Positions 7,865-16,392 of a stretch of DNA of 64,000 nt are shown here, in pieces. The stretch lies in NCBI RefSeq assembly GCF_018613805.1, contig NZ_JAGGPL010000003.1, positions 496,001-560,000 of the forward strand. The letters are read 5' to 3'. The stretch is from Arthrobacter sp. ISL-48. GTDB taxonomy: Bacteria; Actinomycetota; Actinomycetes; Actinomycetales; Micrococcaceae. The notes under the pieces are model-generated. The model was not told where the DNA came from, did not search any database, and worked only from the letters and a program-made list of their open reading frames with translations. The position numbers were made by a program, and so were the translations under genes. Every line of letters starts with the position of its first letter. Position 1 is the stretch's first letter.

Positions 7865-9641
7865 GGACGAGGCTCGCTTTCGGGCGCATTCGGTAGGTCT
7901 CTTGAAATTCTTCGGCGCCGGCATCGTCAATGCCACCCTCGGGCAGACGGCTGTCACTGCGGTAGTGGGCTCCCACGGATTCCCGGCGCTCCAGCGCGGC
8001 GCGCACCAGCAGCTGCGCGGCCAGCAGCAGGTTGGCGTCCTCGATGGACTGCGGATCATCTGTACCAGGAACGCATTCAGGACGGACGACGGCGGCCCAG
8101 GCTTCCAGCACCAGCTCCGCCTCCCGCAAAAGCACCCCATTCCGCAGCACCCCGGCCTTGGCAGTCATCAACCGCCGAAGAGCATCCCGAGAGAACGGCT
8201 CAGAAACAGCTACACCATCCCAATCGGACGCTCGTTGTGTTTTCAAAGCGGCACCCAAGCGGCGCTGCCCGACGTCGTCCGAGGGTGTTCCGGAAGCGAG
8301 CGTCAAGGGGAGGCCGCCAGCGGCCGAGACAGCGAGCGGAGGAACAGCGTCGGACGGCGCCCCAACCGAGTCGTCCTGCCCAAGGAATCCTTCAACAGCG
8401 CGCCGTCCGAAAACCAACCCTTCGAGCAGCGAATTGCTGGCGAGCCTGTTGGCTCCCTGGACGCCGGTGCAGGCCACTTCGCCAGCAGCGAGGAGTCCGG
8501 GCACGCTGGTCCGCGCGTGGAGATCGGTAGTGACGCCACCCATCCAGTAGTGGGCGGCCGGAGCAACGGGCACGAGGTCCCGGGCCCAGTTTATGCCGGC
8601 TTCGCGGGTGCGCTGGCTGAGTGTGGGGAAGCGCTTCTCCAGGAAACCCGGGCCGTTGGCCGCCTCAATCAACCGTGCATCGAGGTACACGTGGCCGTTG
8701 GGGTCTCCCAGTTTGGCGAGGTGGAGGGCGATGCTGCGAGAAACCACGTCCCGGGGCGCCAGTTCAGCGTCCGCGTGGTATTCAGGCATGAAGCGGCGGC
8801 CTCTGGCATCGAGAAGCACTGCGCCTTCACCGCGTACTGCTTCGGAGATAAGCAGCGGATCCCGGTCGACCGCCTGATCAGCCGTCTCTCCGACGGGCAC
8901 GAGGCAGGTGGGATGGAACTGAAAGAATTCCAGGTCGGCCACGGCTGCCCCCGCACGCCAGGCAAGGGCGAGCCCGTCTGCCGTTGCAACTGCGGGATTG
9001 GTGGTTTGGGCGAAGAGCTGCCCGGCGCCGCCGGTGGCCAGCAGCACAGTATCGCCCGCCACACTTTCCCTCCGGCGGTCATGGATGAACTCGACACCTG
9101 TCACCCTCCCCCTGGACAGGACCAGCGCGGTGGCACGGGCCTGCCCGATCAGCCGGATGGTTCCGTCAGCCCAACGCGCCAGCACGGCGCGGATCAGGGC
9201 ATTCGCCACCCCGGCGCCCGTGGCGTCGCCGCCGGAATGCAGGATGCGCGGTGCAGAATGGGCTGCCTCGAGCCCCAGGGAGAGGCCGCCGTCGTGGTCC
9301 ATATCGAAGTCCACGCCATAGCGCCGGAGCCCGGCGATGTCATGGCGCGCCTCCGTGCAGAGAACCCGCACGGCCTCTTCATTGCAGTGGCCGGACCCTG
9401 CCTTGAGGGTGTCGGCGATGTGCGCCGCCACGGTGTCTCCTGGCGCCGGATGGTCCAGGACGGCGGAAATGCCGCCCTGGGCGTAGTAGGTGTTGCTTTC
9501 GGCAAGGGCTCCTTTGGTCAGCAGCACGACGTCCACGCCCGCATCGGCGGCCAGGAGCGCGGCATACAGCCCCGCGATGCCGCTTCCGACGACGATGAGC
9601 CGCCGGCCCGCCGGGGTGTGCTTTACGTGGGCCCGGGTCAT
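7857..9641 (-). CDS. nadB: L-aspartate oxidase
   Basis: 594 residues. It oxidises L-aspartate to iminoaspartate using FAD, the first step of de novo NAD synthesis. The dinucleotide motif VVGSGIAGLYAAL is at about residues 17-29, followed by NTYYAQGGISAV and the capping-domain motifs HPTCLV, VRGEGAVLLDARGRRFM and HYWMGGV typical of the succinate dehydrogenase/aspartate oxidase family. The C-terminal helical domain carries LRRLM and a final region with REAELVLEAW. The start ATG overlaps the nadA stop by one base (TAATG). Length is slightly above the usual 530-540, because of a longer C-terminal part. Confidence 0.95.
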   Translation of the reverse strand: MTRAHVKHTPAGRRLIVVGSGIAGLYAALLAADAGVDVVLLTKGALAESNTYYAQGGISAVLDHPAPGDTVAAHIADTLKAGSGHCNEEAVRVLCTEARHDIAGLRRYGVDFDMDHDGGLSLGLEAAHSAPRILHSGGDATGAGVANALIRAVLARWADGTIRLIGQARATALVLSRGRVTGVEFIHDRRRESVAGDTVLLATGGAGQLFAQTTNPAVATADGLALAWRAGAAVADLEFFQFHPTCLVPVGETADQAVDRDPLLISEAVRGEGAVLLDARGRRFMPEYHADAELAPRDVVSRSIALHLAKLGDPNGHVYLDARLIEAANGPGFLEKRFPTLSQRTREAGINWARDLVPVAPAAHYWMGGVTTDLHARTSVPGLLAAGEVACTGVQGANRLASNSLLEGLVFGRRAVEGFLGQDDSVGAPSDAVPPLAVSAAGGLPLTLASGTPSDDVGQRRLGAALKTQRASDWDGVAVSEPFSRDALRRLMTAKAGVLRNGVLLREAELVLEAWAAVVRPECVPGTDDPQSIEDANLLLAAQLLVRAALERRESVGAHYRSDSRLPEGGIDDAGAEEFQETYRMRPKASLVHD

Positions 9642-10957
9642 TACGGCTTGGCGGCGAGCATGCGCTCGAGCGCGGTCCTGGCATTCGCCTGTACGGCGTC
9701 CGCAACGGTGATCCGGTTGACGATGCGGCCCGCTACCAGTTCTTCGAGGACCCAGGCGAGGTAGCCGGGGTGAATCCGGTACATCGTGGAACACGGGCAG
9801 ATGACGGGGTCCAGGCAGAAGATGGTGTGCTGCGGGTATTCGGCAGCCAGCCGGTTCACCATATTGATTTCCGTGCCGATGGCGAACGTGGTGGGCTCGG
9901 TGGCTGCAGCGATGGCCTTCTTGATGAAGTCGGTGGATCCGGCGGAGTCTGCCGCGTCCACCACCTCCATGGGGCACTCGGGGTGGACGATGACCTGGAC
10001 TCCGGGGAAGTCAGCCCGCGCCTTGTCGATCTGTGCCACATTGAAGCGCTTGTGCACGGAGCAGAAGCCGTGCCAGAGGATCACGCGGGAATTGAGCAGT
10101 TCCTGTTCGGCGTTGCCGCCCAGTTCTTTCCGCGGGTTCCACATGGGCATCTGTTCCAGCGGCACACCCATGGCCTTGGCGGTGTTGCGGCCCAGGTGCT
10201 GGTCAGGGAAGAACAGGACACGCTGCCCGCGCTGGAACGCCCATTCGAGGACGGTCTTGGCGTTCGAGGAGGTGCAGACGATGCCCCCGTGTTCACCGCA
10301 GAAAGCCTTCAGGGCTGCGGAGGAATTCATGTAGGTGACGGGGATGACCGGGACCCGGCCGTCGGCGTCGGGCTCTGTCCCGAAGATTTCCTCGAGCTGC
10401 TCCCAGCACTCTTCCACCGAGTCGGTGTCCGCCATATCGGCCATGGAGCAGCCGGCGGCCAGATTGGGGAGGATGACCGCCTGTTCCGGCGTCGAGAGGA
10501 TGTCTGCGGTTTCGGCCATAAAGTGCACGCCGCAGAAGACGATGGCCTCGGCGTCGGGTTTGGTCAGCGCCGCATTGGCCAGCTGGAAGGAATCGCCGAC
10601 AAAGTCCGCATACTGGATGACTTCGTCGCGCTGGTAGAAATGCCCCAGTATTACGGCGCGGTCACCCAGAGCCGTCTTTGCGGCGCGGATTCGGGCATCC
10701 AGCTCGGCGTCGCCGGCCAGCTTGTATTCTTCCGGCAGCTGGCCCTGGCGGGGCGTGGCGGCCGGGGCGACATCCGCGCTGGACGCTCCGGGGCCGTAGG
10801 CGGGGACGCCGGCGAGCGACTCGGCAAGGTCGTAGTCCCACGGGCCTTTGGCAAGTGCAGGGCTGCAGGTGCTGCCTGCACCGTTGTGTGTGGCCAGTGC
10901 GCCCTTTTCGGCCTGCTCGCGCGTGATCAGCTGGATTGCTGTGTTGACGCTGCTCAT
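9641..10957 (-). CDS. nadA: Quinolinate synthase A
   Basis: 438 residues. It condenses iminoaspartate with dihydroxyacetone phosphate to quinolinate using a [4Fe-4S] cluster. Recognisable segments are ILGHFYQRDEVIQYADFVGDS, VFCGVHFMAETADILSP-like text with AAGCSMADMA, a TSSNA motif, and the C-terminal CLDPVICPCSTMYRIHP containing cluster-ligand cysteine(s). The first 75 residues form an extended N-terminal region common in actinobacterial NadA. The ATG overlaps the nrtR stop by four bases (ATGA), which fixes the start and shows operon structure. Confidence 0.95.
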   Translation of the reverse strand: MSSVNTAIQLITREQAEKGALATHNGAGSTCSPALAKGPWDYDLAESLAGVPAYGPGASSADVAPAATPRQGQLPEEYKLAGDAELDARIRAAKTALGDRAVILGHFYQRDEVIQYADFVGDSFQLANAALTKPDAEAIVFCGVHFMAETADILSTPEQAVILPNLAAGCSMADMADTDSVEECWEQLEEIFGTEPDADGRVPVIPVTYMNSSAALKAFCGEHGGIVCTSSNAKTVLEWAFQRGQRVLFFPDQHLGRNTAKAMGVPLEQMPMWNPRKELGGNAEQELLNSRVILWHGFCSVHKRFNVAQIDKARADFPGVQVIVHPECPMEVVDAADSAGSTDFIKKAIAAATEPTTFAIGTEINMVNRLAAEYPQHTIFCLDPVICPCSTMYRIHPGYLAWVLEELVAGRIVNRITVADAVQANARTALERMLAAKP

Positions 10958-11664
10958 GGTGTGCTCCTGTTATCTGGGTCAAGGCCGGGGCGGCCGGTGA
11001 AGCGGTAGAGGCGTGGGGGGCGGTGTTTTCCGCCCTGGAGGTACTCACCGGTCTCTTCGATCTCCGGCGTGGACATGATCTGGCGGCGGAAGTTGGCGGG
11101 GTCCAGCTGGCGGTCCAGCACCGCCTCATATACTTCCCGGACCTGGGCCAGGGTGAAGTACTCCCCCAGCAGGTGGTAGGCGACGGAACCGTAGGCAAGC
11201 TTGTTGCGCAGGCGCCAGAGGGCGTAGTCGACGATCGCGTTGTGGTCGAAGGCGAGCTCCCCGAGGCGGTCTGCCCGGAACCACTTGACGTTCTCGGATT
11301 CGTCGGCGAGTGCAGCTTCGGTGGGCTGGACGAGCGCCCAGTAGACGATCGAGACAACCCGCTGGCTGGGCGATCGGTGCAGGCCACCAAAGGCGTATAG
11401 CTGCTCCAGGTAGCTTGGGGCCAGGCCTGTTGTCTCCCGCAGATTCCTCGACGCCGCATCCTGCAGGGACTCAGTGTGGGTCAGCGGTCCTCCAGGGAGG
11501 GCCCACAGGCCCTTGAAGGGCTCGCGGATGCGGCGCACCAAGGGCATCCAGAGCGTGGGCCGGCCCGACGTTTCACTGGGCCGGAGGGCAAAGATGACAG
11601 TCGAGATAGCAAGTGAGGGGGGCGCCGTCTGACGCTCGGCAACGTTCGCTGAACTGGTGTACAT
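10954..11664 (-). CDS. nrtR: NrtR-type Nudix-related NAD regulator
   Basis: 236 residues. An N-terminal Nudix-like domain (about 15-150) is fused to a C-terminal winged-helix domain (YHLLGEYFTLAQVREVYEAV, about 163-215), the architecture of NrtR repressors of NAD metabolism that sense ADP-ribose or related nucleotides. The Nudix box at 59-81 is degenerate: the REUxEE core reads RNLRET, so catalytic glutamates at 74 and 78 are Asn and Thr. This argues for sensing rather than hydrolysis. It heads the nadABC-nifS operon and probably represses it through the palindrome at 11694-11722. A GGGGGAGGG site precedes the ATG. Confidence 0.88.
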   Translation of the reverse strand: MYTSSANVAERQTAPPSLAISTVIFALRPSETSGRPTLWMPLVRRIREPFKGLWALPGGPLTHTESLQDAASRNLRETTGLAPSYLEQLYAFGGLHRSPSQRVVSIVYWALVQPTEAALADESENVKWFRADRLGELAFDHNAIVDYALWRLRNKLAYGSVAYHLLGEYFTLAQVREVYEAVLDRQLDPANFRRQIMSTPEIEETGEYLQGGKHRPPRLYRFTGRPGLDPDNRSTP

Positions 11665-11693
11665 CCGCCCTCCCCCTTCTCACCAACGCCGTT

Positions 11694-11722
11694 TTAGTTA
11701 TAGTCATCTTGACCAAAACTAA
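11694..11722. promoter_or_regulatory. Candidate NrtR operator over the nad operon promoter
   Basis: A 29-bp inverted repeat with half-sites TTAGTTATAGTCA and TGACCAAAACTAA separated by TCT; 11 of 13 positions match between arms. It lies 30-58 bp upstream of the nrtR start. On the reverse strand a TATAAC -10-like hexamer (11697-11702) falls inside it, so a bound repressor would block RNA polymerase. Assignment to NrtR is inferred from adjacency. Confidence 0.7.
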
Positions 11723-11788
11723 TTCTACGGCGGCGGCCCCCGGAATCAAAATGTTTCGGCGGAGCCGCCCATTAGCAGGAACTGTGGG

Positions 11789-12268
11789 CTATTCCGGCCT
11801 GGTGGAAGCTGCCGACTCCAGCAGACTGAGGGTCCTGCCTTGGAAATGGGTGTTGAGGACTATAACCGACGAGGCCCGCTGCACTGTCCTGGTTGCGATC
11901 ATCGCATCCAGCACCCGCTGAAGGTCCGGGTTGGACCGTGCAGCAATTCTCGCCATCAGGTCCGAGCTCCCTGAGACCGTGTGAATTTCGATCAGCTCGG
12001 GAATCGCTGCCAGCGCCTCGGCTACAGCATCGTGGCCCAGATCCTGATTAATGGTCAGGGAACAGAATGCAACCACCGGGAATCCGAATTTGGCTGGATC
12101 CGGCTGGGGAACCCACGAACCGATCACGCCGGCCCCGGTCATCCTGTCGAGCCTCGATTGGATCGTTGCCCTGGCCACCCCAAGGATTCGCGAAGCCTCC
12201 AGTACCGATGCCCGGGGGCTGTCAGTGAAAAATCGGACAATTTTGGCGTCCAGAGCATCAACGTTCAT
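11789..12268 (-). CDS. Lrp/AsnC family transcriptional regulator
   Basis: 159 residues. The N-terminal helix-turn-helix (LDAKIVRFFTDSPRASVLEASRILGVARATIQSRLDRM, given here in outline; about residues 4-40) is followed by a RAM-type ligand domain with VVAFCSLTIN and VSGSSDLMARIAARS. Lrp/AsnC proteins respond to amino acids and often control nearby transport or branched-chain catabolic genes. The ATG is supported by AGGAGA 7 nt upstream; an ATG six codons earlier is less likely. It is divergent from the permease and the 2-oxoacid dehydrogenase operon, its probable targets. Confidence 0.88.
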   Translation of the reverse strand: MNVDALDAKIVRFFTDSPRASVLEASRILGVARATIQSRLDRMTGAGVIGSWVPQPDPAKFGFPVVAFCSLTINQDLGHDAVAEALAAIPELIEIHTVSGSSDLMARIAARSNPDLQRVLDAMIATRTVQRASSVIVLNTHFQGRTLSLLESAASTRPE

Positions 12269-12323
12269 GCATTCTCCTGTCAGCACGCGCGGTGAGGCAG
12301 CAATCTGGTATGCCTTTGGCGCC

Positions 12324-12354
12324 TTGATAAATCAAAGTGCATCCATGGTTGCAC
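12324..12354. promoter_or_regulatory. Paired palindromes between lrp-like gene and permease
   Basis: TTGATAAATCAA (12324-12335; TTGAT/ATCAA arms) is followed after one base by an 18-bp palindrome GTGCATCCATGGTTGCAC (12337-12354; 16 of 18 positions symmetrical). Both lie in the 174-bp divergent region. They are good candidates for Lrp/AsnC binding sites controlling both genes, by position only. Confidence 0.55.
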
Positions 12355-12442
12355 ACGGTGGCGCTTCCCGCGACGGACAAGGCGGTAAATTCGAGTGGTC
12401 CCACAAGGACTGACCCCCTACACCCCAAGAAGGTTCAAAGCC

Positions 12443-13822
12443 ATGACGATGAAGTCCACGCTGGTGGTCCCACAAGCCCGCCTCGGCCACAGCATGAAAC
12501 CCCGCCAGCTCACGATGATGGGATTGGGCAGCGCCATTGGGGCCGGCCTGTTCCTGGGCTCCGGGGCAGGAGTGCAGGCCGCCGGCCCGGCGGTGCTGAT
12601 CTCCTACCTTGTTGCGGGGACGTTGATCATCCTGGTGATGTGGGCACTCGGTGAAATGGCGGCCGCCGATCCCACCAGCGGTGCGTTCTCGGTATATGCC
12701 GAACGCGCCCTGGGCAAGACCGCCGGGGCAACCGTGGGCTGGCTGTGGTGGCTACAGCTGGTGGTGGTCATTGCCGCGGAAGCCCTGGGGGCGGCCGGAT
12801 TGTTGTTCTCCATCTGGCCCGACATTCCGGTTTGGGCACTGGCCCTGATCTTTATGGTGCTTTTTACCGCCATCAACCTCGCCGGCGTCAGGAACTTCGG
12901 TGAATTTGAGTTCTGGTTCGCCATCCTGAAGGTTGCCGCCATCGTCCTGTTCCTGGCGGTAGGCGCTCTCGTCCTGCTGGGTCTCCTGCCGGAAGTGGAA
13001 TCGCCCGGGCTGTCCAATATCACCACGGACTTCGCGCCGACGGGCCTCGGCGGAATCGCCACTGCGCTATTTGTGGTGATCTTCGCCTTCGGGGGGACCG
13101 AGATCGTCTCCGTTGCCGCCGCCGAAACCGAGGACCCGGCGCACAGCGTGGGCAAGGCGATCCGCACCGTCGTGTGGCGGATCCTGGTCTTCTACATTGG
13201 TTCGGTGTTCGTGATTGCAGCCGTTCTCCCGGCCACTTCCGGCGGACTCGCCTCACCGTTCGCGGGCGTCCTTGACGCCGCCCGCATCCCCGGTGCCGGA
13301 ACGGCAATCACCCTGGTGGCCGTCGTCGCACTTCTTTCAGCCCTGAACGCTAACCTCTACGGTGCGTCCCGCATGGTGTATTCATTGTCCCTGCGCCGCG
13401 AAGCTCCGGCCTTCCTTTCCAGGCTGAGCGGCGCGGGCGTGCCCACGCTTGCAGTTTGGATTTCAGTGGCCTTCGGTTTCATTGCCACAGTCCTTGAGCT
13501 GATATTTCCGGAACGCATCCTGCCGGCCCTGTTCCAGCTGGTGGGCTCCACCTGCCTGGTGGTGTGGGGCACCGCCCTCGTCTCACAACTGATCCTCCGC
13601 CGGCGCGCGGACAGCAACGGCACTCCCCTGCCCCTGCGGATGAAGGGCTTCCCGGTGCTGACCATTGTGGGCCTGGTGCTCCTGGGCCTGATCTTCGCCG
13701 TCGGCTTCAGCGCCGAAAGCAGCCGTGGCCAGCTCCTCAGCACCCTCACGCTGGTAGCTTGCCTGGCCGCCGCGTGCTGGATCGGCGCCCGGCTCACCAC
13801 CGGTGAGCGCGAACCCCATTAA
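12443..13822 (+). CDS. APC-superfamily amino acid permease
   Basis: 459 residues with about 12 membrane helices. The family opening LTMMGLGSAIGAGLFLGSGA (first helix, about residues 20-40) with GPAVLISYLVAG and GEMAAADPTSGAFSVYAERALG is that of the AAT/GABA-proline type amino acid:proton symporters. FAFGGTEIVSVAAAETEDP in helix 6 supports this. The substrate is not determined; proximity to a branched-chain-type 2-oxoacid dehydrogenase suggests a branched-chain or related amino acid. The ATG is preceded by AAGAAGG at a proper distance; an upstream frame extension is unlikely to be translated. Confidence 0.9.
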   Translation: MTMKSTLVVPQARLGHSMKPRQLTMMGLGSAIGAGLFLGSGAGVQAAGPAVLISYLVAGTLIILVMWALGEMAAADPTSGAFSVYAERALGKTAGATVGWLWWLQLVVVIAAEALGAAGLLFSIWPDIPVWALALIFMVLFTAINLAGVRNFGEFEFWFAILKVAAIVLFLAVGALVLLGLLPEVESPGLSNITTDFAPTGLGGIATALFVVIFAFGGTEIVSVAAAETEDPAHSVGKAIRTVVWRILVFYIGSVFVIAAVLPATSGGLASPFAGVLDAARIPGAGTAITLVAVVALLSALNANLYGASRMVYSLSLRREAPAFLSRLSGAGVPTLAVWISVAFGFIATVLELIFPERILPALFQLVGSTCLVVWGTALVSQLILRRRADSNGTPLPLRMKGFPVLTIVGLVLLGLIFAVGFSAESSRGQLLSTLTLVACLAAACWIGARLTTGEREPH

Positions 13823-13944
13823 GTAGCGCCGACGGCGAGCGCGGCCCCAGCCAGGACTGCAACCGCCCAACTGAACAAATTGCCATGCGCTTGGGCTGAA
13901 AAATCGGCAACTTCTGGCAGTCTGACCAACAATTACTGAGCTGA

Positions 13945-13973
13945 TTGCGCGTCGCCAGGCCGGTGACTAAGGT
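13945..13973 (+). promoter_or_regulatory. Promoter of the 2-oxoacid dehydrogenase operon
   Basis: TTGCGC (13945-13950), 17-nt spacer, TAAGGT (13968-13973), then 7 nt to the ATG at 13981. This is the best -35/-10 pair among the leaderless starts in the window. The 158-bp gap after the permease otherwise shows no terminator with a U tract. Confidence 0.6.
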
Positions 13974-13980
13974 CACAGCC

Positions 13981-15018
13981 ATGGACACCCTTCCTCCCCC
14001 GGACTCCGGCAGTGCAGCTGTCCCTCTAACCTCCAGGCAGCTCCGCGAACTGTATTCGCTCATGGTTGCCGTCAGGCATCTGGACAGCTCCGCAGTCGCG
14101 TGGCAGCGGCAGGGCATCATCCCCGGCTACGCACCCGAACTGGGGCAGGAAGCAGCCCAGGTAGGCAGCGGCTACGCTGTCGACCTGGCCCGGGACTTCG
14201 TCTTCCCCACCTACCGCGAGATGGGCGTCGCTCGGGCCATGGGCGTGGACATGGTGGCCTACATGGCAACGCACAAAGCCACCTGGCACGGCGGGCTCTA
14301 CGATCCGATCGAATCCCGGCTGGCCCCGATCCAGGCCGTGGTGGCCGGCTCGGTGCTGCACGCCGTGGGGTGGGCGCACGGCCAGACCCTGGCGGGTAGG
14401 GACGGCGTGGCAATGAGCTACTTCGGCGACGGCGCCTCCTCCCAGGGCGATGTCCACGAAGCCATGAACTTTGCCGCCGTGATGAAGGCTCCGGTGGTGT
14501 TCTTCGTCCAGAACAACGGCTGGGCCATTTCGGTCCCCGCGGACCGCCAGGTGGCCGGCGGCTCCGTAGCTGCCCGGGCGGGAGGCTACGGCATCCCGGC
14601 TATCCGGATTGACGGCAACGACGTCGTGGCAGTCTTCGAGGCAACCCGACGTGCACTGGCCCACTGCCGGGCTGGCAACGGTCCGGTCCTGGTGGAGGCC
14701 ATGACGTACCGCCGCGGCCCGCACTCCACGTCTGATGACCCGGGCCGCTACCGTTCGCTCGCCGAAGAGCGCGACGGCGCAGGCGCAGATCCGCTGGAAC
14801 GCTTCCGGCAGCGGCTGCTCGCCGACGGAACTGCGGACGAAGCGTTCTTCGCTGCCGCCATGGCTGATGCCAAGGCAGAAGAGGAAGAGATCCGCGCGGG
14901 CATCCAGGCACTCGGACCGCGCCCCGGCGAAGAGATGTTCAGCCTCGTCTTCCAGGAAACTACCCCTGTCCTGCAGGCCCAGGCCGCCATCTGGCGCGAG
15001 GAGTCGGAACATGTCTAA
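13981..15018 (+). CDS. 2-oxoacid dehydrogenase E1 component, alpha subunit
   Basis: 345 residues. The thiamine-diphosphate motif is GDGASSQGDVHEAMNFAAV through VQNNGWAIS (about residues 149-182). YRRGPHSTSDDPGRYR near residue 245 is the branched-chain-type signature rather than the pyruvate type. With the beta subunit it decarboxylates a 2-oxoacid and transfers the acyl group to a lipoyl domain. The start is placed at the ATG 7 nt after TAAGGT; an upstream GTG-initiated frame is not favoured. It overlaps the beta-subunit gene by 8 bp. The exact substrate is not proven. Confidence 0.9.
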   Translation: MDTLPPPDSGSAAVPLTSRQLRELYSLMVAVRHLDSSAVAWQRQGIIPGYAPELGQEAAQVGSGYAVDLARDFVFPTYREMGVARAMGVDMVAYMATHKATWHGGLYDPIESRLAPIQAVVAGSVLHAVGWAHGQTLAGRDGVAMSYFGDGASSQGDVHEAMNFAAVMKAPVVFFVQNNGWAISVPADRQVAGGSVAARAGGYGIPAIRIDGNDVVAVFEATRRALAHCRAGNGPVLVEAMTYRRGPHSTSDDPGRYRSLAEERDGAGADPLERFRQRLLADGTADEAFFAAAMADAKAEEEEIRAGIQALGPRPGEEMFSLVFQETTPVLQAQAAIWREESEHV

Positions 15019-16066
15019 CGCCATCGTTGAAAGCGGGGCCACCGTGCGCCATGGAGCTGAAGAGGGCGGACCCGGAGAGAATGGACGTGAACAGCTCTCC
15101 ATGCAGCAGGCCCTGAACCGAGCATTGGATGAAGTACTTGCGGAGAGCCCGAAAACCCTGGTTTTCGGCGAGGACTGCGGCCGGTTGGGCGGCGTCTTCC
15201 GGATCACTGACGGACTGCAGGCAAAGTACGGCGAAACCAGGGTGTTTGACACCCCGCTTGCTGAGTCCGGCATCCTGGGCATGGCCGTGGGACTCGCCAT
15301 GGCAGGCTTCCAGCCCATCCCCGAGGTGCAGTTCGACGGTTTCGCCTATCCGGCCATCAACCAGATCGTCTGCCAGATCGGCCGGATGAACTACCGCAGC
15401 CGCGGCACGCTTCCCATGCCCATCACGCTGCGCGTACCCAGTTTCGGAGGCATCCGCGCGCCGGAACACCACGGCGAATCCCTGGAGGCGCTCTTCGCGC
15501 ACGTTCCCGGGCTCAAGGTAGTCTCGCCGTCGAATCCGCACGAGGCCTACCATCTGCTCAAATATGCGGCCACGCGGCCTGACCCGGTGATTTTCATGGA
15601 GCCCAAGTCCCGTTACTGGCAAAAGGACGGCGTCGACGTTTCCCACGGCGGCTCCCCCACCGGCGCGAAGGTCATGCGCCCGGGGCGGCACCTCACGCTG
15701 GTGGCGTGGGGTGCCATGGTGGGCCGCTGCCTTCAGGTGGCGGACCTTGCGGCCGAGGACGGGGTGGACGTCGAGGTCCTGGACCTGCGCTGGCTCAAGC
15801 CCATCGACGCCGAGACACTGGCGACGTCTGTACGGAAGACGCGGCGCGCCGTCGTCGTCCATGAAGCGCCCCTGACCTCGGGACTCGGCGCCGAAGTGGC
15901 GCAACTCATCACGCAAGGCTGCTTTGATACCCTCAAGGCGCCCGTGGAACGGGTGACCGGCTTTGACGTCCCTTACCCCTCAGGCGACCTCGAAGATGAA
16001 TACATCCCCAACATTGACCGCATCCTCAACGGAATCCAGCGGGTCTTGGAGTACCGCCGTGGCTGA
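15011..16066 (+). CDS. 2-oxoacid dehydrogenase E1 component, beta subunit
   Basis: 351 residues. Signatures include MQQALNRALDEVL, FGEDCGRLGGVFRITDGL, FDTPLAESGILGMAVGLAM, PEVQFDGFAYPAINQI and MNYRSRG, as in BkdB/PdhB. The first 28 residues are a variable, charged extension. It forms the alpha2beta2 thiamine enzyme with the preceding gene and is translationally coupled to it (8-bp overlap) and to the lipoyl protein gene (8-bp overlap), so equal expression is expected. The branched-chain assignment rests on the alpha subunit and neighbours. Confidence 0.9.
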   Translation: MSNAIVESGATVRHGAEEGGPGENGREQLSMQQALNRALDEVLAESPKTLVFGEDCGRLGGVFRITDGLQAKYGETRVFDTPLAESGILGMAVGLAMAGFQPIPEVQFDGFAYPAINQIVCQIGRMNYRSRGTLPMPITLRVPSFGGIRAPEHHGESLEALFAHVPGLKVVSPSNPHEAYHLLKYAATRPDPVIFMEPKSRYWQKDGVDVSHGGSPTGAKVMRPGRHLTLVAWGAMVGRCLQVADLAAEDGVDVEVLDLRWLKPIDAETLATSVRKTRRAVVVHEAPLTSGLGAEVAQLITQGCFDTLKAPVERVTGFDVPYPSGDLEDEYIPNIDRILNGIQRVLEYRRG

Positions 16067-16388
16067 AATCTCATTCCCGCTACCGGACCTGGGCGAAGGC
16101 CTCATCGAGGCGACGGTGCTTGAATGGCTCGTTTCGGAGGGGCAACAAGTGGAGCGGAACCAGCCGCTCGTGGAGGTCGAAACGAGTAAGTCAGCCGTTG
16201 AACTGCCCAGTCCGCAGGCAGGTAAAGTGGTGCGTACCTTCGGTCGGCCCGGCGACAGGATCAATGTCGGCGAGCCCCTGATTGTGTTCGAGGTGCCGGA
16301 TGACACTGCCGGGATTGTGGGCACGGTCCCGAAGGATGAGGCACCGAAGCGCCGGGTCCGCCTGAGCGCCGTACTTGATGAGGACTGA
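16059..16388 (+). CDS. Stand-alone lipoyl-domain protein (E2-like, no catalytic domain)
   Basis: 109 residues from a GTG overlapping the E1 beta stop. It is one complete lipoyl domain: FPLPDLGEGLIEATVLEW, then VEVETSKSAVELPSP, whose lysine (about residue 44) is the lipoylation site, and the closing GEPLIVFEV. It ends about 30 residues later in a charged tail (VPKDEAPKRRVRLS) that resembles the linker before an E1/E3-binding domain in full E2 proteins. The binding and acyltransferase domains are absent. It likely carries acyl groups made by the E1 pair; where they go next is unclear. Confidence 0.85.
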   Translation: MAEISFPLPDLGEGLIEATVLEWLVSEGQQVERNQPLVEVETSKSAVELPSPQAGKVVRTFGRPGDRINVGEPLIVFEVPDDTAGIVGTVPKDEAPKRRVRLSAVLDED

Positions 16389-16392
16389 CACC

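Noticed and set aside
7023..9764. A 913-codon open frame on the plus strand opposite nadC and nadB
   Set aside because: It is the antisense frame of two clearly recognised genes; long antisense frames are expected from high-GC codon bias and the translation resembles no protein family.
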